Origin: Franzmannia pantelleriensis
GTDB taxonomy: Bacteria > Pseudomonadota > Gammaproteobacteria > Pseudomonadales > Halomonadaceae
Length of the DNA stretch: 64,000 nt
Direction of reading: 5' to 3'
Assembly (NCBI RefSeq): GCF_900102875.1
Contig: NZ_FNGH01000012.1
Span: 1-64,000, forward strand
A model generated the notes under the pieces. The model had not been told where the DNA came from. It saw only the letters and a list, made by a program, of their open reading frames with translations, and ran no database searches. The position numbers and the translations under genes were made by a program. Below are positions 53,001-63,079 of this stretch, in pieces. How positions within the stretch are numbered: the first letter of the stretch is position 1; the number at the start of each line of letters is the position of its first letter.

Positions 53001-55864
53001 TGGGCGGTGAGCATATGCGCTTGCCACTCGAACTCGCGGACCACCTCGCCATGGCGATGGCGCACGGCGATCAGATCGCCTTCAGGGCTGTAGGCGTAGC
53101 GCACCAGCCAGTCGTCCTGGCGGCTGCCATCGGCCTCACCTACCAGGCGTACGCCGCTGAGGCGCTGGCCGCTGTCCTGCGCGCTGGCGGGCAGCAACGC
53201 CTCGTACTCGAAAGCATAGTGGCGCCCGGCGCTGTCCTCGACCTGGACGAGCAGCTCGGCTTCCCAGCGGTAGGTGGTGGCGTAGCCGTTGCGGTCCAGT
53301 TCCTGGGCGAGGCGCCAGGTGGACGATGCCGCCTGCGTCGGTGCGAAGACGTAGTAGAGGCCACCGGCATCGCTCAGCACGATGGTCTGCGGGTCGTGGC
53401 GCAGGGTGTCGGGCAGTGCCGCCCAGCGAACGCTTTCACCATCTTTGCCCGCTTCCTGCGCGGTCGGCTCGCCACCGCGCCGCAGCCACAGCTGCTCGGT
53501 GGGCGAATAGCGCGACTGCCCCGGCGCCAGGGCGCCGAAGGTGATGTCGCGGCCTTGGGCGTCGTGGATCACGCAGGCATCGTCCCGCAGGGTGAGCGAG
53601 AGGCTGTCGCCGGGCACCGACCACCCCTGCCCCAGCACACCGATACGGGCGTTGGCGGAGAGGTAGCCGCGCGAGAATACGAAGGGTCGCGGTGCCGGCA
53701 GGGCGAAGTCCGTCTCGGCGGGCAGCAGCTTGGCGCCCAGCAGCGGGTTGACCGGGCTGCCCACGGCGGGCTCGCAGGCACTGCAGCGGTTGGCCAGGCC
53801 ATCGAGCATGGCGGGATCGTTGAGATCCAGCAGGTTGCCGAGCTGGGAAAGCAAGCCTGAGCCGGTCGACTTGAGCGTGACGTACTCGCTCGCTTCCGGC
53901 GTGGCGGCGCCCGGCAGTCGTGCGGCGGCTACCGCCTGCCCGCTGCCCACCCCAGGGCTGCCGCCGGAGTTGATCTTGACCTGGGCGCCGATGATGGTGA
54001 CACCGCTAGGGTCGAGCTTGATAACGCTGCCGCCGGCGTTGAGGGTGATCTCGGCGCCGGCGTCGATCACGGTCTTGCTGCCGGCCTTGTAGTGGATCTC
54101 CTGCCCCGCCTCGATGAGCTGGGCGCGGCCCGTCTTTTCGTGGCGAGTGGCGTCGACGCTCAGGTGGTCGTCGCCGTCGACCTGGACGTGGCGGCTGCCG
54201 TGCACGGTGAGGTGGTCGTCGTTGTCGATCTCGCTGATGCGGTCGTGGCGGACCGTGAGATGGCTGTCGTTGCCGATCTCTTCAGTGCGATCGTGGTGGG
54301 TGAGCAGTTCCAGGTCCTTCTGGGCGTGCAGCCAGATCTGCTCCTGGTCGGCCTGGTCTTCGAAGCGCAGCTCGTTGAAGCCGTCGCCCTGGTGGCTCTG
54401 GGTGCGGATCACGGTGCGCGTCTTGTGCTCGGGCAGCGCGTAGGGCGGGGTGTTGACCGCGTGGTAGGTGCGCCCGGTGATCAGCGGCTGGTCCGGATCG
54501 CCCTCCAGGTAGCTGACGATCACCTCGTGGCCGATGCGCGGGATGGCGATGCTGCCGTAGCCGCCACCGGCCCAGTCCTGACTCACTCTCAGCCAGGCGC
54601 TCGCCGTTTCATTAGGCTCGGCGTAGCGGTCCCAGGGGAACTGTACCTTGACCCGGCCGTGTTCGTCGCAGTGGATCTCTTCGCCCTCGGGGCCGACCAC
54701 GAAGGCGACCTGGGGGCCGTCGACCCGGGGCCGGGGGTTGGGCATGGGCCGCCAGGCCTGGTCGGCGGGCATCAGCAGCAGGTCATTGTGGTAGCGGGTC
54801 ATGCCGACACTATCCGACTGGGTAACGCCGTCCTCCTCCAGGGCCTGGGGCTGCTCGCCGTGATGCACCACGCCGATCACCTGCCAGTCGCGGTTGAGTG
54901 CGTCGAGATCGTGGTCGCTGAGGGTGAAGCGTAACCCCGGGGCGAGCTCGGGCAGGTCGCTCTCGGCCTCGGCGGTGCTGGCGTCCTGGCGCAGCGCCTC
55001 GAGGCGTATCTGGGTAAAGGGCTCGCCGGAGGCGTCGGCCTTGTAGCGCCCAGGGTAGTCGTAGTGCTCGTAGTCGTCTCGCTGGGCGTGTTCCTTGAGG
55101 CCACCGGCCGCCTGCTCGTGAAGCTGAGCGTAGCTCGGGTTCTTGAAGGAGTAGTCCTTGAGGGTGGCGCTGGCCGGGGCGATGCGGGCAACCTGCTTGA
55201 GCTTGCGCACATGGCGCAGCTGCGGCGTGCCCCCAGCGCGGCTATGGTAGCGGCGCTCGCCCAAATGGGGCAGCACCTGGGGCGCGTCGGCGAACACCAG
55301 ACGGTGAGCGGCACTCGGCGCCTCGTCATCGCTATCGTCGCCTGCCGCAGCAACCTCGTGATAATAGAACAGCCCCTCTTCGGCCGCCAGGCGCTGGACG
55401 AAGGCGAGATCGGTCTCGCGGTATTGGGTCAGGTACTCGCGCACCTCGGGTTCCCGGGTGGCGGCGAAGGCGATATCGGCGATACCGTGCTCGTCGCACA
55501 GGGTATTGAGCACGGTGAGCGGCGAGACGTCCTGGAAGATGCGCGAATTGTGGCGCAGCCCGAGGCGCCATAGCGCGGGGCGGATCTCGACGTGGTAGAA
55601 GGTGCGGCGGTGGCCGCGATCGCCGCGGCCGAACTCGCTGACCACGCCATTGATCAGGCGCAGCGCCTCGCCGTCCTGCCAGATCGTCAGGGTCGCCTCA
55701 CGGTCGAGGATATCGCTGGCAGAGAGGCCGCTGTCGCGGCTGGCAAAGCGTACGCTGAGCGCGAAGGGCGCGGAGAGCCGCTCACGATGGGTGAAGTCGA
55801 TCACCGCCACGTCCTCGACGCCAGGCAGGCTCAAGGTGAAGTGTAATCCGCTCGCGCTGGCCAT
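50042..55864 (-). CDS. VgrG-Rhs fusion with polymorphic C-terminal toxin tail
   Basis: The 1940-aa protein joins a T6SS spike to an Rhs cage. Residues about 1-390 are the VgrG base ([20 protein letters not shown]), then the gp5 OB-fold ([15 protein letters not shown], near 408) and a beta-helix with [20 protein letters not shown] (about 538). The Rhs part starts near 695 ([20 protein letters not shown]), carries many YD repeats (YDAAGRL type), and ends near 1777 at [20 protein letters not shown] and VDPLGL. The 163-residue tail ([29 protein letters not shown]) resembles DUF4225 Rhs tails and has hydrophobic stretches; this is a tentative match. No PAAR domain is seen. The start at 55864 has GGAGG; 55888 is an alternative. 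Likely secreted by a type VI system encoded elsewhere. Confidence 0.92.
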   Translation of the reverse strand: [1940 protein letters not shown]

Positions 55865-56005
55865 CACGCCTCCCTGCGTCTGGAACATGCCACTAGGATG
55901 GATTTATTAGAGAAGCAGAAATTTTGGTGCGGCAAGAATACCAATCCCAGCGGCGGGTATCTGTGGGCGTTCGCTTAGCGCGGTGTAGGAAATAACTTAC
56001 AAAGC

Positions 56006-56040
56006 AAAAAACCCCCACACGGCTAGACGCGATGTGGGGG
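56006..56040 (-). terminator. Rho-independent terminator after pcaG
   Basis: On the minus strand CCCCCACA and TGTGGGGG pair (plus positions 56012-56040), then TTTTTTG follows. It lies 54 bases past the pcaG stop. Confidence 0.9.
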
Positions 56041-56094
56041 AGAAGAGACGTCAGGTTATCGGCGCCGAGGCGCGCCGATCAGATATCGAAGTGA

Positions 56095-56727
56095 CTAGAA
56101 GTCGAAGAACACCGTCTCGCCTTCGCCCTGCAGGCGTATATCGAGGCGGTAGCGCACCTTGCCGTCGACCTCCTCGCGCTTGGCGATCAGCGTCTGGCGA
56201 CGCGCCGGCGACTCGATGGCGTTGAGCACCGGGCAGGCGGCGTTGGCGTCCGCTTCGTCCTCAAAGTAGAGGCGCGTCTGCAGCTGGATGTTCACGCCGC
56301 GGGCGAAGATCGCCAGGTTGATGTGCGGTGCCATGGTCTTGCCGTCGCCGCGGGTGACCGCGCCGGGCTTGATGGTGGTCAGGGTCCACTCGCTGTCGCC
56401 CACCGCGGTGGTGGCGGTGCGGCCGAAACTGTTAAACGGCTTCTGTAGATCGAAGGCCGGCTGATACTGGCCCTGGCCATCGGCCTGCCAGGCCTCGATC
56501 AACGCATCGCGCACCAGGTCGCCGTTGCCGTCGATCACCCGGCCGACCACCTCGATATGCTCGCCATCGGCTTCGGGCTTGGCCAGCTGGTTCCAGATCT
56601 CTTCATCGCGCTCGGGCAGGCCGGCGACATCCAGTGCCAGGCCGATGTGCACGTAGGGGCCGGCGGTCTGGGAGGCGGTCTCGCGCAGCATCAGGTCGTG
56701 GGTACCGACGCTATTGGACTGTTGCAT
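56095..56727 (-). CDS. pcaG: Protocatechuate 3,4-dioxygenase alpha subunit
   Basis: The 210-aa protein matches PcaG: ASQTAGPYVHIGLALDVAGL, VIDGNGDLVRDALIEAWQAD, WTLTTIKPGA, MAPHINLAIFARGVNIQLQT and a C-terminal DIRLQGEGETVFFDF. It forms the catalytically inert but structural half of the iron enzyme. The start MQQSNSVGTHDLM at 56727 has GGGAGAGA upstream. It follows pcaH by 14 bases, as is usual, and ends in a clear terminator. Confidence 0.97.
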   Translation of the reverse strand: MQQSNSVGTHDLMLRETASQTAGPYVHIGLALDVAGLPERDEEIWNQLAKPEADGEHIEVVGRVIDGNGDLVRDALIEAWQADGQGQYQPAFDLQKPFNSFGRTATTAVGDSEWTLTTIKPGAVTRGDGKTMAPHINLAIFARGVNIQLQTRLYFEDEADANAACPVLNAIESPARRQTLIAKREEVDGKVRYRLDIRLQGEGETVFFDF

Positions 56728-56741
56728 GGCGGTCTCTCCCG

Positions 56742-57467
56742 TCACTGGTTTTCGAAGTAGGTCTGCAGCTCGCCGCGCACCACCAGGTCGAAGCGGTAGG
56801 CCAGGCAGTCCATGGGGCGGCTGCGCGCCATATCGAGGCGGCCGATCATGGTCTCGACGGCGTCCGGGTCGTTGATCGTCTGCACGATGGGGCAGATCGG
56901 GATCAGCGGGTCGCCCTCGAAGTACATCTGGGTGATCAGGCGGGTCGAGATCGACGGGCCCATCACCGAGACGTGGATATGTGCCGGGCGCCAGGTGTTG
57001 ATGCCGTTGGGCCAGGGATAGGGGCCGGGCTTGATGGTGCGGAAGCGGTACCAGCCGTCGTCGTCGGTGAGGCAGCGGCCGACGCCGCCGAAACTGGGGT
57101 CGAGGGGCGCCAGGTAGGCGTCCTTCTTGTGTCGATAGCGGCCGCCGGCGTTGGCCTGCCACATCTCCACCAGGGTGTGCGGCACCGGCTTGCCGAACTG
57201 GTCGACCACGCGCCCGAACATGATGATGCGCTCGCCGATGGGCAGGACGTCCTGGCCCTCGCGGTAGTTGAGCAGCAGGTCGTTGTCGTGGGGGCCCATG
57301 CGCAGGGCGCGGAAGTCCGGGCCGCCGAGCTCGGAGACGCTGGGCCGCTGCAGGCTGACCAGCGCCTGGTTCGGCGAGCGCGCCACGGTGGTCTTGTAGC
57401 CCGGCGCATAGGCCGGCGGATGCCAGTTACGGTCGCGCTCGACGTAGCGCTTGTTGTCGTCTTGCAT
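56742..57467 (-). CDS. pcaH: Protocatechuate 3,4-dioxygenase beta subunit
   Basis: The 241-aa catalytic subunit has the iron(III) ligands: Tyr in [20 protein letters not shown], Tyr in [19 protein letters not shown] and the His pair in [12 protein letters not shown]. It opens protocatechuate to beta-carboxymuconate. It precedes pcaG. A PcaQ-type operator (57572-57587) lies about 105 bases upstream, overlapping the end of the neighbouring toxin gene. Confidence 0.97.
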   Translation of the reverse strand: MQDDNKRYVERDRNWHPPAYAPGYKTTVARSPNQALVSLQRPSVSELGGPDFRALRMGPHDNDLLLNYREGQDVLPIGERIIMFGRVVDQFGKPVPHTLVEMWQANAGGRYRHKKDAYLAPLDPSFGGVGRCLTDDDGWYRFRTIKPGPYPWPNGINTWRPAHIHVSVMGPSISTRLITQMYFEGDPLIPICPIVQTINDPDAVETMIGRLDMARSRPMDCLAYRFDLVVRGELQTYFENQ

Positions 57468-57571
57468 GGCGAAAAGCCCTCTGCTGGCGTGGATCGCGGG
57501 CCATGCCGCGGGTTGGCCGGTAGTGTGGCGCGTCGCCGCAGGGCTGCCAATTGACGACTCGGGACACCCAC

Positions 57572-57587
57572 ATAACCTATGGGTTAT
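57572..57587 (-). promoter_or_regulatory. PcaQ operator ATAACC-N4-GGTTAT
   Basis: ATAACC (57572-57577), TATG, GGTTAT (57582-57587) matches the PcaQ site ATAACC-N4-GGTTA known from rhizobia. It lies 105 bases upstream of pcaH, where a LysR activator would bind. It overlaps the last three codons and stop (His-Asn-Pro-stop) of the PIN gene. The pattern is seen; binding by the PcaQ-like protein at 59288 is inferred. Confidence 0.72.
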
Positions 57588-58071
57588 GGGTATCGATGCG
57601 ATCTAATGAACTGAGGGCGAGCTGCCAAGGAAGGCGTCTGCCATTTTCCCGCATCCGTGCATAGGCAGTCTTTGCCTCCTCCCTGGTGATGATCTGATGG
57701 CAAACGAGCTGATTAACGATCCATAGGGTCCCCATCACTTCGACACCTTCCCTATCGGCAGCAGCCCGAAGTCTCTGGTCCCCCGTCAGAAGTGGGCACT
57801 GCTCTTGCCTGGCCAGCGCCAGAGCGAAACAGTCGTTTCTGCTCACTCCGGAACAGCGCTGTATGAGTGCCACCGCATAATGGAGCGTCGCCGAGGTAAG
57901 CTCCCCCTGCGACAGCCCCATATCCAGAAGGTGGCTATGCTGGGCTTCCAATTCTTCTGCAAACAGAATATCGGGAACGGCGAACTCATAGGGAAGCCGA
58001 AATAGCTCGTCCATGAGCTTGCCTTCTTCAAGGTCAATCAGAATATTGGTATCGCTAATGAGCAACTGCAT
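57577..58071 (-). CDS. PIN-domain protein, putative toxin of an XRE-ImmA pair
   Basis: The 164-aa protein has the PIN pattern: [20 protein letters not shown] (Asp at residue 7), [24 protein letters not shown] and [17 protein letters not shown], giving the acidic nuclease residues. A C-terminal helix region ([20 protein letters not shown]) follows. It is probably an RNA-cleaving toxin. It overlaps the XRE-ImmA gene by 17 bases, so they form one unit, and its last codons lie in the PcaQ operator. Confidence 0.85.
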   Translation of the reverse strand: MQLLISDTNILIDLEEGKLMDELFRLPYEFAVPDILFAEELEAQHSHLLDMGLSQGELTSATLHYAVALIQRCSGVSRNDCFALALARQEQCPLLTGDQRLRAAADREGVEVMGTLWIVNQLVCHQIITREEAKTAYARMRENGRRLPWQLALSSLDRIDTHNP

Positions 58072-59119
58072 CCAGCTGCTCCAGCTTTCGTTCCTGGTGG
58101 AACTGCATTAGGGGAATCCCCAGCAGCTCTGCGGCCTTGGATTCGCTAACAATCCCCTCACCGAGTGCTCGATACACCAGTTGCTGGAATGTCAGGGTGA
58201 CTTCCGCAGGGTAAGCGTGCCCTGGCTCCACTTTGTGCCAGCGGTTTTTCGAGAACTTGATCATCATCCCACGATGCTCAGCCGACGTGATGATACCGAG
58301 ATCCTTGGCACGATAGAGACAAGCCTTCATGCTCAGCCCGTACTCCATCTTCATCAGGTAGAGCTCTTTCGGCTCAAGATGCTGGCGTGATGGGCCGAGC
58401 TGTTGACGCATCGGTCCGGCCGGCAACAAAAAAGCGCCAGCAAAGCGGTTACAGGCTTGCTCTTCATCCAATGTGGCAGCCAGTCGTCCCTGCAACAATA
58501 GGTGCCCAAGCTCATGAGCCAGTGTGAATCGCTGGCGGTCCCCAGGCCAATTGGACGATACGACGATGACGGGCAATCCTGCTATCTGTGCTTGCAGGCC
58601 ATCAAACTTGGACTGCTCATCGACGTCCGTCATGATCACGAGGATACCGCGGGCTTCGAGCTCATCGACCAAGTCTGGGATAGGATTCTGTCCCAGCTGC
58701 CAGCTCGACCGTAGGCCATCGGCAACAGCGTCCACCTCGTCCAGTGTCTCGACCCGCTCTGGCAAGTCGTCTGGTTCCTTGAAGTCGGCGAGCGGGAAGT
58801 TCGGCCAAAGGTTGGTTAGTTCGTGCCAACGCTCTGCCTGATCGAGCACATCTGCATGGATACGCTTGAGGATGCCTGCCGGCAACGTCGATCGCTTGCG
58901 ATACTCCACCTCACCGAGTTCGACCTGTACAGGGCGGAAGAAGTATTCGCTACGTACGCCCAGTGACTTGGACAGCTTGATCAGTACGCCTGAGCTGGGC
59001 ATGCACTGGTCATGCTCGTACTTCTTGATCATGTTGGCACTCACGCCAACCTGCTGCCCCAAGGCCTGCATGGATAAGCCAGCGGCCGCGCGTGCACGCT
59101 TGATTCGCTCTCCAATCAT
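58055..59119 (-). CDS. XRE regulator with ImmA/IrrE zinc peptidase domain
   Basis: The 354-aa protein has an N-terminal Cro/C1 helix-turn-helix (IKRARAAAGLSMQALGQQVG, VSANMIKKYEHDQC) and a central ImmA/IrrE peptidase with the HEXXH zinc motif LAHELGHLLLQGRLAATLDE, then NRFAGAFLLPA. Such proteins control mobile elements or act as antitoxins for PIN and other toxins. Directly upstream of and overlapping the PIN gene, it is the likely antitoxin or regulator. An inverted repeat lies 15 bases before its start. Confidence 0.88.
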   Translation of the reverse strand: MIGERIKRARAAAGLSMQALGQQVGVSANMIKKYEHDQCMPSSGVLIKLSKSLGVRSEYFFRPVQVELGEVEYRKRSTLPAGILKRIHADVLDQAERWHELTNLWPNFPLADFKEPDDLPERVETLDEVDAVADGLRSSWQLGQNPIPDLVDELEARGILVIMTDVDEQSKFDGLQAQIAGLPVIVVSSNWPGDRQRFTLAHELGHLLLQGRLAATLDEEQACNRFAGAFLLPAGPMRQQLGPSRQHLEPKELYLMKMEYGLSMKACLYRAKDLGIITSAEHRGMMIKFSKNRWHKVEPGHAYPAEVTLTFQQLVYRALGEGIVSESKAAELLGIPLMQFHQERKLEQLDAVAH

Positions 59120-59133
59120 GCTGGCCTCTCAAG

Positions 59134-59152
59134 GTTTATGAATCATATAAAC
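59134..59152. promoter_or_regulatory. Inverted repeat before the XRE-ImmA gene
   Basis: GTTTAT-GAATCAT-ATAAAC has perfect 6-base arms and lies 15-33 bases upstream of the XRE gene, in an AT-rich stretch. It is probably the autoregulatory site. Confidence 0.55.
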
Positions 59153-59287
59153 TCATGGTAGACGTAAACCACACAGCCTAGCAAACCACCACTGAAAGAG
59201 CACATAAAATGTTCTAATTAGAAAGCAACCAACATCATCGCCAGCGTTGCCTATCCCGTGGGTATCGAGTGAGTCATCGCACAAGCG

Positions 59288-60205
59288 CTAATACGCAGCC
59301 GCCGCCTCGCGCAGCGCCTCGCAGAACGCCTCCAGCCCCAGCGAGGGCTGCAGGCTGGCGTTACGGCAGAAGCCCACCGAGCCGCCCTGCTCCTCCAGCG
59401 GCAAAGCCAGCTCGGCCAGTAGGCCGGCGGCGAGGTCGTCGGCCACCGCCTCGCGCGGGGCGACCCACAGCGCGTCGCTGTCGAGGGTGTAGCGGCGGCT
59501 GACCGGCAGCGACAGGGTCTCCAGGCGCCGGCCGGGCAGGCCCAGGCCATGGCGCACGCAGAAGCTGTCGACCCGCTGGCGCAGGGTGGTCTGCGGCGGC
59601 GGCAGCACCCACGCCAGCTCGCTCAAGCGCTCGGCGGGCAAGGGGGCGATGCCGGCCAGCGGATGGCCGCCACGCACCACCAGCAGCAGCGGCTCGTAGT
59701 AGAGGTGTTCGAAGGTCAGGTCGCGGATCTCGCGGGCCTCGGTCATGCGCCCCACCACCAGGTCGAGCTCGCCGGCGCGCAGCTGCGAGAGCAGGTAGGC
59801 GCTGGCCCCGGTGACCACCTTGACGCCGCTGTCAGGAGCGTCGAGGCTCACCTGCCAGCGCAGGATCGCCCGCGGCAGCAGCTGGCTCTCCACCGTGGAG
59901 AGCGCCCCGACCCGCAGCCACTCGCCGCTGCCCTGGGCGGCACTCACCGCGCCGACGCCCTCCTCCAGCGCGCGCAGCGCCGGCCCGGCGTGGCGCAGCA
60001 GGGTGAGGCCGGCCTGGGTCAGCGCCACGCCCTGGGGCGTACGCTCGAACAGCGGCGCCGCGACGCTCTCCTCGAGTTCGCGAATGGCCTTGGAGATGCC
60101 CGGCTGGGTGATCGCCAGACTGTCGGCGGCACGCGCGAAGCTGCGCCGCTTGGCGACCTCGAGGAAGGCCTGCAAGTGACGCAGCTTGATACGCGGATTG
60201 AGCAT
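59288..60205 (-). CDS. pcaQ: LysR family regulator PcaQ type
   Basis: The 305-aa protein starts LNPRIKLRHLQAFLEVAKRR and has the helix-turn-helix DSLAITQPGISKAIRELEES, which is typical of PcaQ and related GbpR types. The effector domain includes LDLVVGRMTEAREIRDLTFE. PcaQ activates pcaHG and related genes in response to beta-carboxymuconate. A matching operator sits before pcaH, but the toxin-antitoxin pair now lies between regulator and target. The gene stands in the same direction as pcaHG rather than divergent. Confidence 0.88.
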   Translation of the reverse strand: MLNPRIKLRHLQAFLEVAKRRSFARAADSLAITQPGISKAIRELEESVAAPLFERTPQGVALTQAGLTLLRHAGPALRALEEGVGAVSAAQGSGEWLRVGALSTVESQLLPRAILRWQVSLDAPDSGVKVVTGASAYLLSQLRAGELDLVVGRMTEAREIRDLTFEHLYYEPLLLVVRGGHPLAGIAPLPAERLSELAWVLPPPQTTLRQRVDSFCVRHGLGLPGRRLETLSLPVSRRYTLDSDALWVAPREAVADDLAAGLLAELALPLEEQGGSVGFCRNASLQPSLGLEAFCEALREAAAAY

Positions 60206-60279
60206 GGCAAACGACCGGCGATGGCATAAAAGCGTTACCTTCGCCGATCAGGCGCCAAAACGGAACCGCTACGCGCCGT

Positions 60280-61302
60280 TCAGGACCGACACGCCTCGCC
60301 CAGCTCCAGGGCACGAGCGTGGACCTCGCGGGCGTTGTCGATGCCGCGCGCCTCGAGGCGGGTCAAGTAACCCTCGGTGCCTTCCTGCAGCGGCTCGGCC
60401 CACTCCGGGTCGTTGAGCGGATCCTCCACGCTGTGGATGGTGCCGCCCTGGGCCACGGCTTCCTCGCGCCCTTCTCGGTCGAGGCGGTCATAGACCTCGC
60501 CGGCCCGCGCCGCCCACTCCATCCCGGTGTGGGCGTCGATGGCGTCCTGTACCTCGGGGGCCAACCGCTCATAGCTGTCGAGGTTCATCACCGCCATGGC
60601 CACCCCGGTGTAGTAGGGCACCTCGAGGTGGTACTCGGCCAGCTCGTTGATGCCGAAGGTCTTCATCGCCTGCCACGGGAAGCTCAGGCCATCCATCACG
60701 CCGCGCTGCATCGAGGTGTAGATATCCGGCGCCGGCATGCCCATGGGCTGGGCGCCGAGCCGCTCGAGCATCTCGCCGGCGACGTCGCTGGGGCGGCGAA
60801 TGCGCAGGCCGCGCAGGTCGTCGGGGGACTGTAGTTCGTCGCCGCGGGTATGCAGGTAGGCCGGCCCAGTGGCGAACATGTAGAGCACCTTGACGTCGTC
60901 GTACTCGTCGCTGATCAGGCCTTCGTCATACAACGACTGCAGCACGCAGGAACCCTGGGAGGAACTAGACGAGACGCCCGGCAGTTGGACGATCTCCGAG
61001 AGCGGGAAGCGCCCTGACGTATAGCCCTGCATGGTGATGGCGATATCCGAGATGCCGTTGACCGCGCCCTGGTAGGCCTGGTCCGAGGGCCCCAGGGTCT
61101 GGGAGGGGTAGTTCTCGACCGTGACGGCGCCGTTGGTGACCTCCTCGAGGCTCGCCGCCCAGGCCTCGAAGATCTCCTGATTGACCTCCGAGCCGGAGGG
61201 CCAGAAGTGCGCCATGCGCAGGGTATCGGCGTGGGCGGTGGTGGCTGCGGCAGCGGCGGCCACGCAAGTGGCCAGCAGGCAGCGAGAGATGGCGTGTTTC
61301 AT
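60280..61302 (-). CDS. Orphan TRAP binding protein (DctP) next to mdlC
   Basis: The 340-aa protein has a signal peptide (CLLATCVAAAAAATTAHA) and TLRMAHFWPSGSEVNQEIFE, TVENYPSQTLGPSDQAYQGA, GISDIAITMQGYTSGRFPLS and MDGLSFPWQAMKTFGINEL. It is very similar to the proteins at 44229 and 48446. It lies 70 bases after mdlC in the same direction, with no DctQ or DctM gene nearby, so it probably binds benzoylformate (or mandelate) and uses the membrane subunits of system 3. Confidence 0.92.
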   Translation of the reverse strand: MKHAISRCLLATCVAAAAAATTAHADTLRMAHFWPSGSEVNQEIFEAWAASLEEVTNGAVTVENYPSQTLGPSDQAYQGAVNGISDIAITMQGYTSGRFPLSEIVQLPGVSSSSSQGSCVLQSLYDEGLISDEYDDVKVLYMFATGPAYLHTRGDELQSPDDLRGLRIRRPSDVAGEMLERLGAQPMGMPAPDIYTSMQRGVMDGLSFPWQAMKTFGINELAEYHLEVPYYTGVAMAVMNLDSYERLAPEVQDAIDAHTGMEWAARAGEVYDRLDREGREEAVAQGGTIHSVEDPLNDPEWAEPLQEGTEGYLTRLEARGIDNAREVHARALELGEACRS

Positions 61303-61372
61303 GGTGATGACCTCTGTTGTGCTTATGGTGAGTGTCGTGGTGCGAGTGGCGTGGTGCTGCCCCTGACCGGCG

Positions 61373-62992
<1,620 letters not shown>

Positions 62993-63079
62993 CTAGGCGC
63001 CAGCACTTCATCGAGCAAATCGATAGTTTTTCTAGTTAGAATAAAATGTATCTATTCCATGTCTTATCGGGGAGCGCCC

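Noticed and set aside
50600-53900. Regularly repeated short sequences, possible CRISPR or satellite array
   Set aside because: They are YD-repeat codons within the Rhs coding frame, of varied sequence and without spacers of constant length.
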